Origin: JBHEMK01 sp046262635
Lineage (GTDB): Bacteria > Actinomycetota > Thermoleophilia > Gaiellales > Gaiellaceae
Assembly: GCA_046262635.1 (NCBI GenBank)
Contig: JBHEMK010000023.1
Location: 1-5,799 of the forward strand
Direction of reading: 5' to 3'
DNA: 5,799 bases
Each line of letters opens with the position of its first letter. Position 1 is the stretch's first letter. Below the pieces are notes generated by a model. That model saw nothing but the letters and a program-made list of their open reading frames with translations. It was not told where the DNA came from and ran no database searches. Made by a program: the position numbers and the translations under genes. Positions 5,598-5,799 of the stretch are shown piece by piece.

Positions 5598-5735
5598 CTA
5601 ACGACCGCGCCGGCTATAGCCGAAGCCACCGAAGAGGAGCACGATGACCAGGATGATGATGATGAGCAGGAGAATGGAGAAGACAGCCTCCCTTGTCGTG
5701 GGAGGCGCTATCTGCCCCAGGACTGCCGGGAACAA
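5598..5735 (-). CDS. Very small hydrophobic one-span protein (start uncertain)
   Basis: A minus-strand frame ends at TAG (5600-5598) and encodes a C-terminal stretch F-S-I-L-L-L, four Ile, L-V-I-V-L-L, then FGGFGYSRRGR. This is one uninterrupted membrane span of about 16 residues followed by a Gly/aromatic turn and a basic tail. That layout is typical of tiny actinobacterial membrane microproteins; I do not recognise a named family. The only canonical start is TTG at 5735, giving 45 residues with an unremarkable 20-residue lead-in and poor ribosome site. A strong Shine-Dalgarno AAGGGAGG (5694-5687) instead points to ATT at 5675, which would give 25 residues, 11 bases downstream. The Ile run is a GAT repeat on the plus strand (5652-5663), so chance cannot be excluded. 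The basic tail and abrupt stop argue for a real gene. Confidence 0.5.
   Translation of the reverse strand: MFPAVLGQIAPPTTREAVFSILLLIIIILVIVLLFGGFGYSRRGR
5686..5706 (-). promoter_or_regulatory. Hairpin covering the microprotein's ribosome binding site
   Basis: GCCTCCC (5686-5692) and GGGAGGC (5700-5706) are perfect 7-base inverted repeats around a 7-base loop. On the minus strand the downstream arm is the Shine-Dalgarno GGGAGG of the small membrane protein, so folding would hide it from the ribosome. This could be translational control or simply a coincidence of two purine/pyrimidine tracts. Confidence 0.35.
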
Positions 5736-5765
5736 ACGATCTCGAGGGTCTGAAAGGGAGGCGCT

Positions 5766-5799
5766 GTGACGCCGAACCGCTCAGCCTGCATGGCATGGC
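5766..5799 (+). CDS. Probable start of a new gene, cut by the window edge
   Basis: A strong Shine-Dalgarno AAAGGGAGG (5753-5761) is followed after 4 bases by GTG at 5766. The frame then stays open to the window end with about 11 codons (M-T-P-N-R-S-A-C-M-A-W). The gene would run rightward, divergent from the small membrane protein. Too little is visible for a function. The spacing is a little short and an in-frame ATG at 5790 is an alternative start, so this is only a candidate. Confidence 0.35.
   Translation, partial: MTPNRSACMAW

Noticed and set aside
5652..5663. GAT tandem repeat as a microsatellite
   Set aside because: Only four units are present, and they are explained as four Ile codons of the minus-strand membrane span.
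5076..5753. 225-codon plus-strand frame from inside the GST gene to the right spacer
   Set aside because: Its first half is a GST shadow, it reads straight through the large hairpin, and its acidic tail is the reverse of the hydrophobic microprotein codons.

Overview
The window is about 70% G+C and densely coded. Overlapping start/stop codons, GTG starts and terminator-like hairpins without U-tracts suggest a high-GC actinobacterium, perhaps of the Thermoleophilia/Gaiella type. That placement is inferred from protein style and base composition only. No plasmid, phage, IS or CRISPR signature is visible.

Left block (1-1780, + strand): a tightly packed three-gene run. It holds a stand-alone 5'-3' exonuclease of the PolA N-terminal/FEN type (its first residues lie off the window), a 78-residue DUF6457-like protein, and a zinc-dependent histone-deacetylase-family deacetylase. 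The first two overlap by 4 bases (GTGA). The third has no ATG/GTG/TTG ahead of its conserved N-terminal motif and probably starts at a CTG (CTGA overlap) or an ATC. The three look translationally coupled.

Middle block (1781-4491): a gap of about 630 bp with hairpins but no convincing gene, then a head-to-head two-component pair. The NarL/LuxR response regulator is on the minus strand and an eight-span HisKA_3 histidine kinase is on the plus strand. Only 44 bp separate their start codons, and a near-perfect 22-bp palindrome fills the middle of that spacer. The kinase would sense a membrane or extracytoplasmic cue, phosphorylate the regulator, and the regulator may control both genes through the palindrome.

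Right block (4492-5799): a 309-bp gap, a glutathione S-transferase-like protein (+), and a hairpin-rich convergent spacer containing a large two-tier stem-loop (5492-5550). After it come a very small hydrophobic one-span protein on the minus strand and the probable first codons of another plus-strand gene at the right edge.

The points most worth a second look are the palindrome shared by the divergent two-component pair, the non-canonical start of the deacetylase, the large compound hairpin, and the microprotein whose ribosome binding site is buried in a hairpin. No wholly new multi-gene system is evident.
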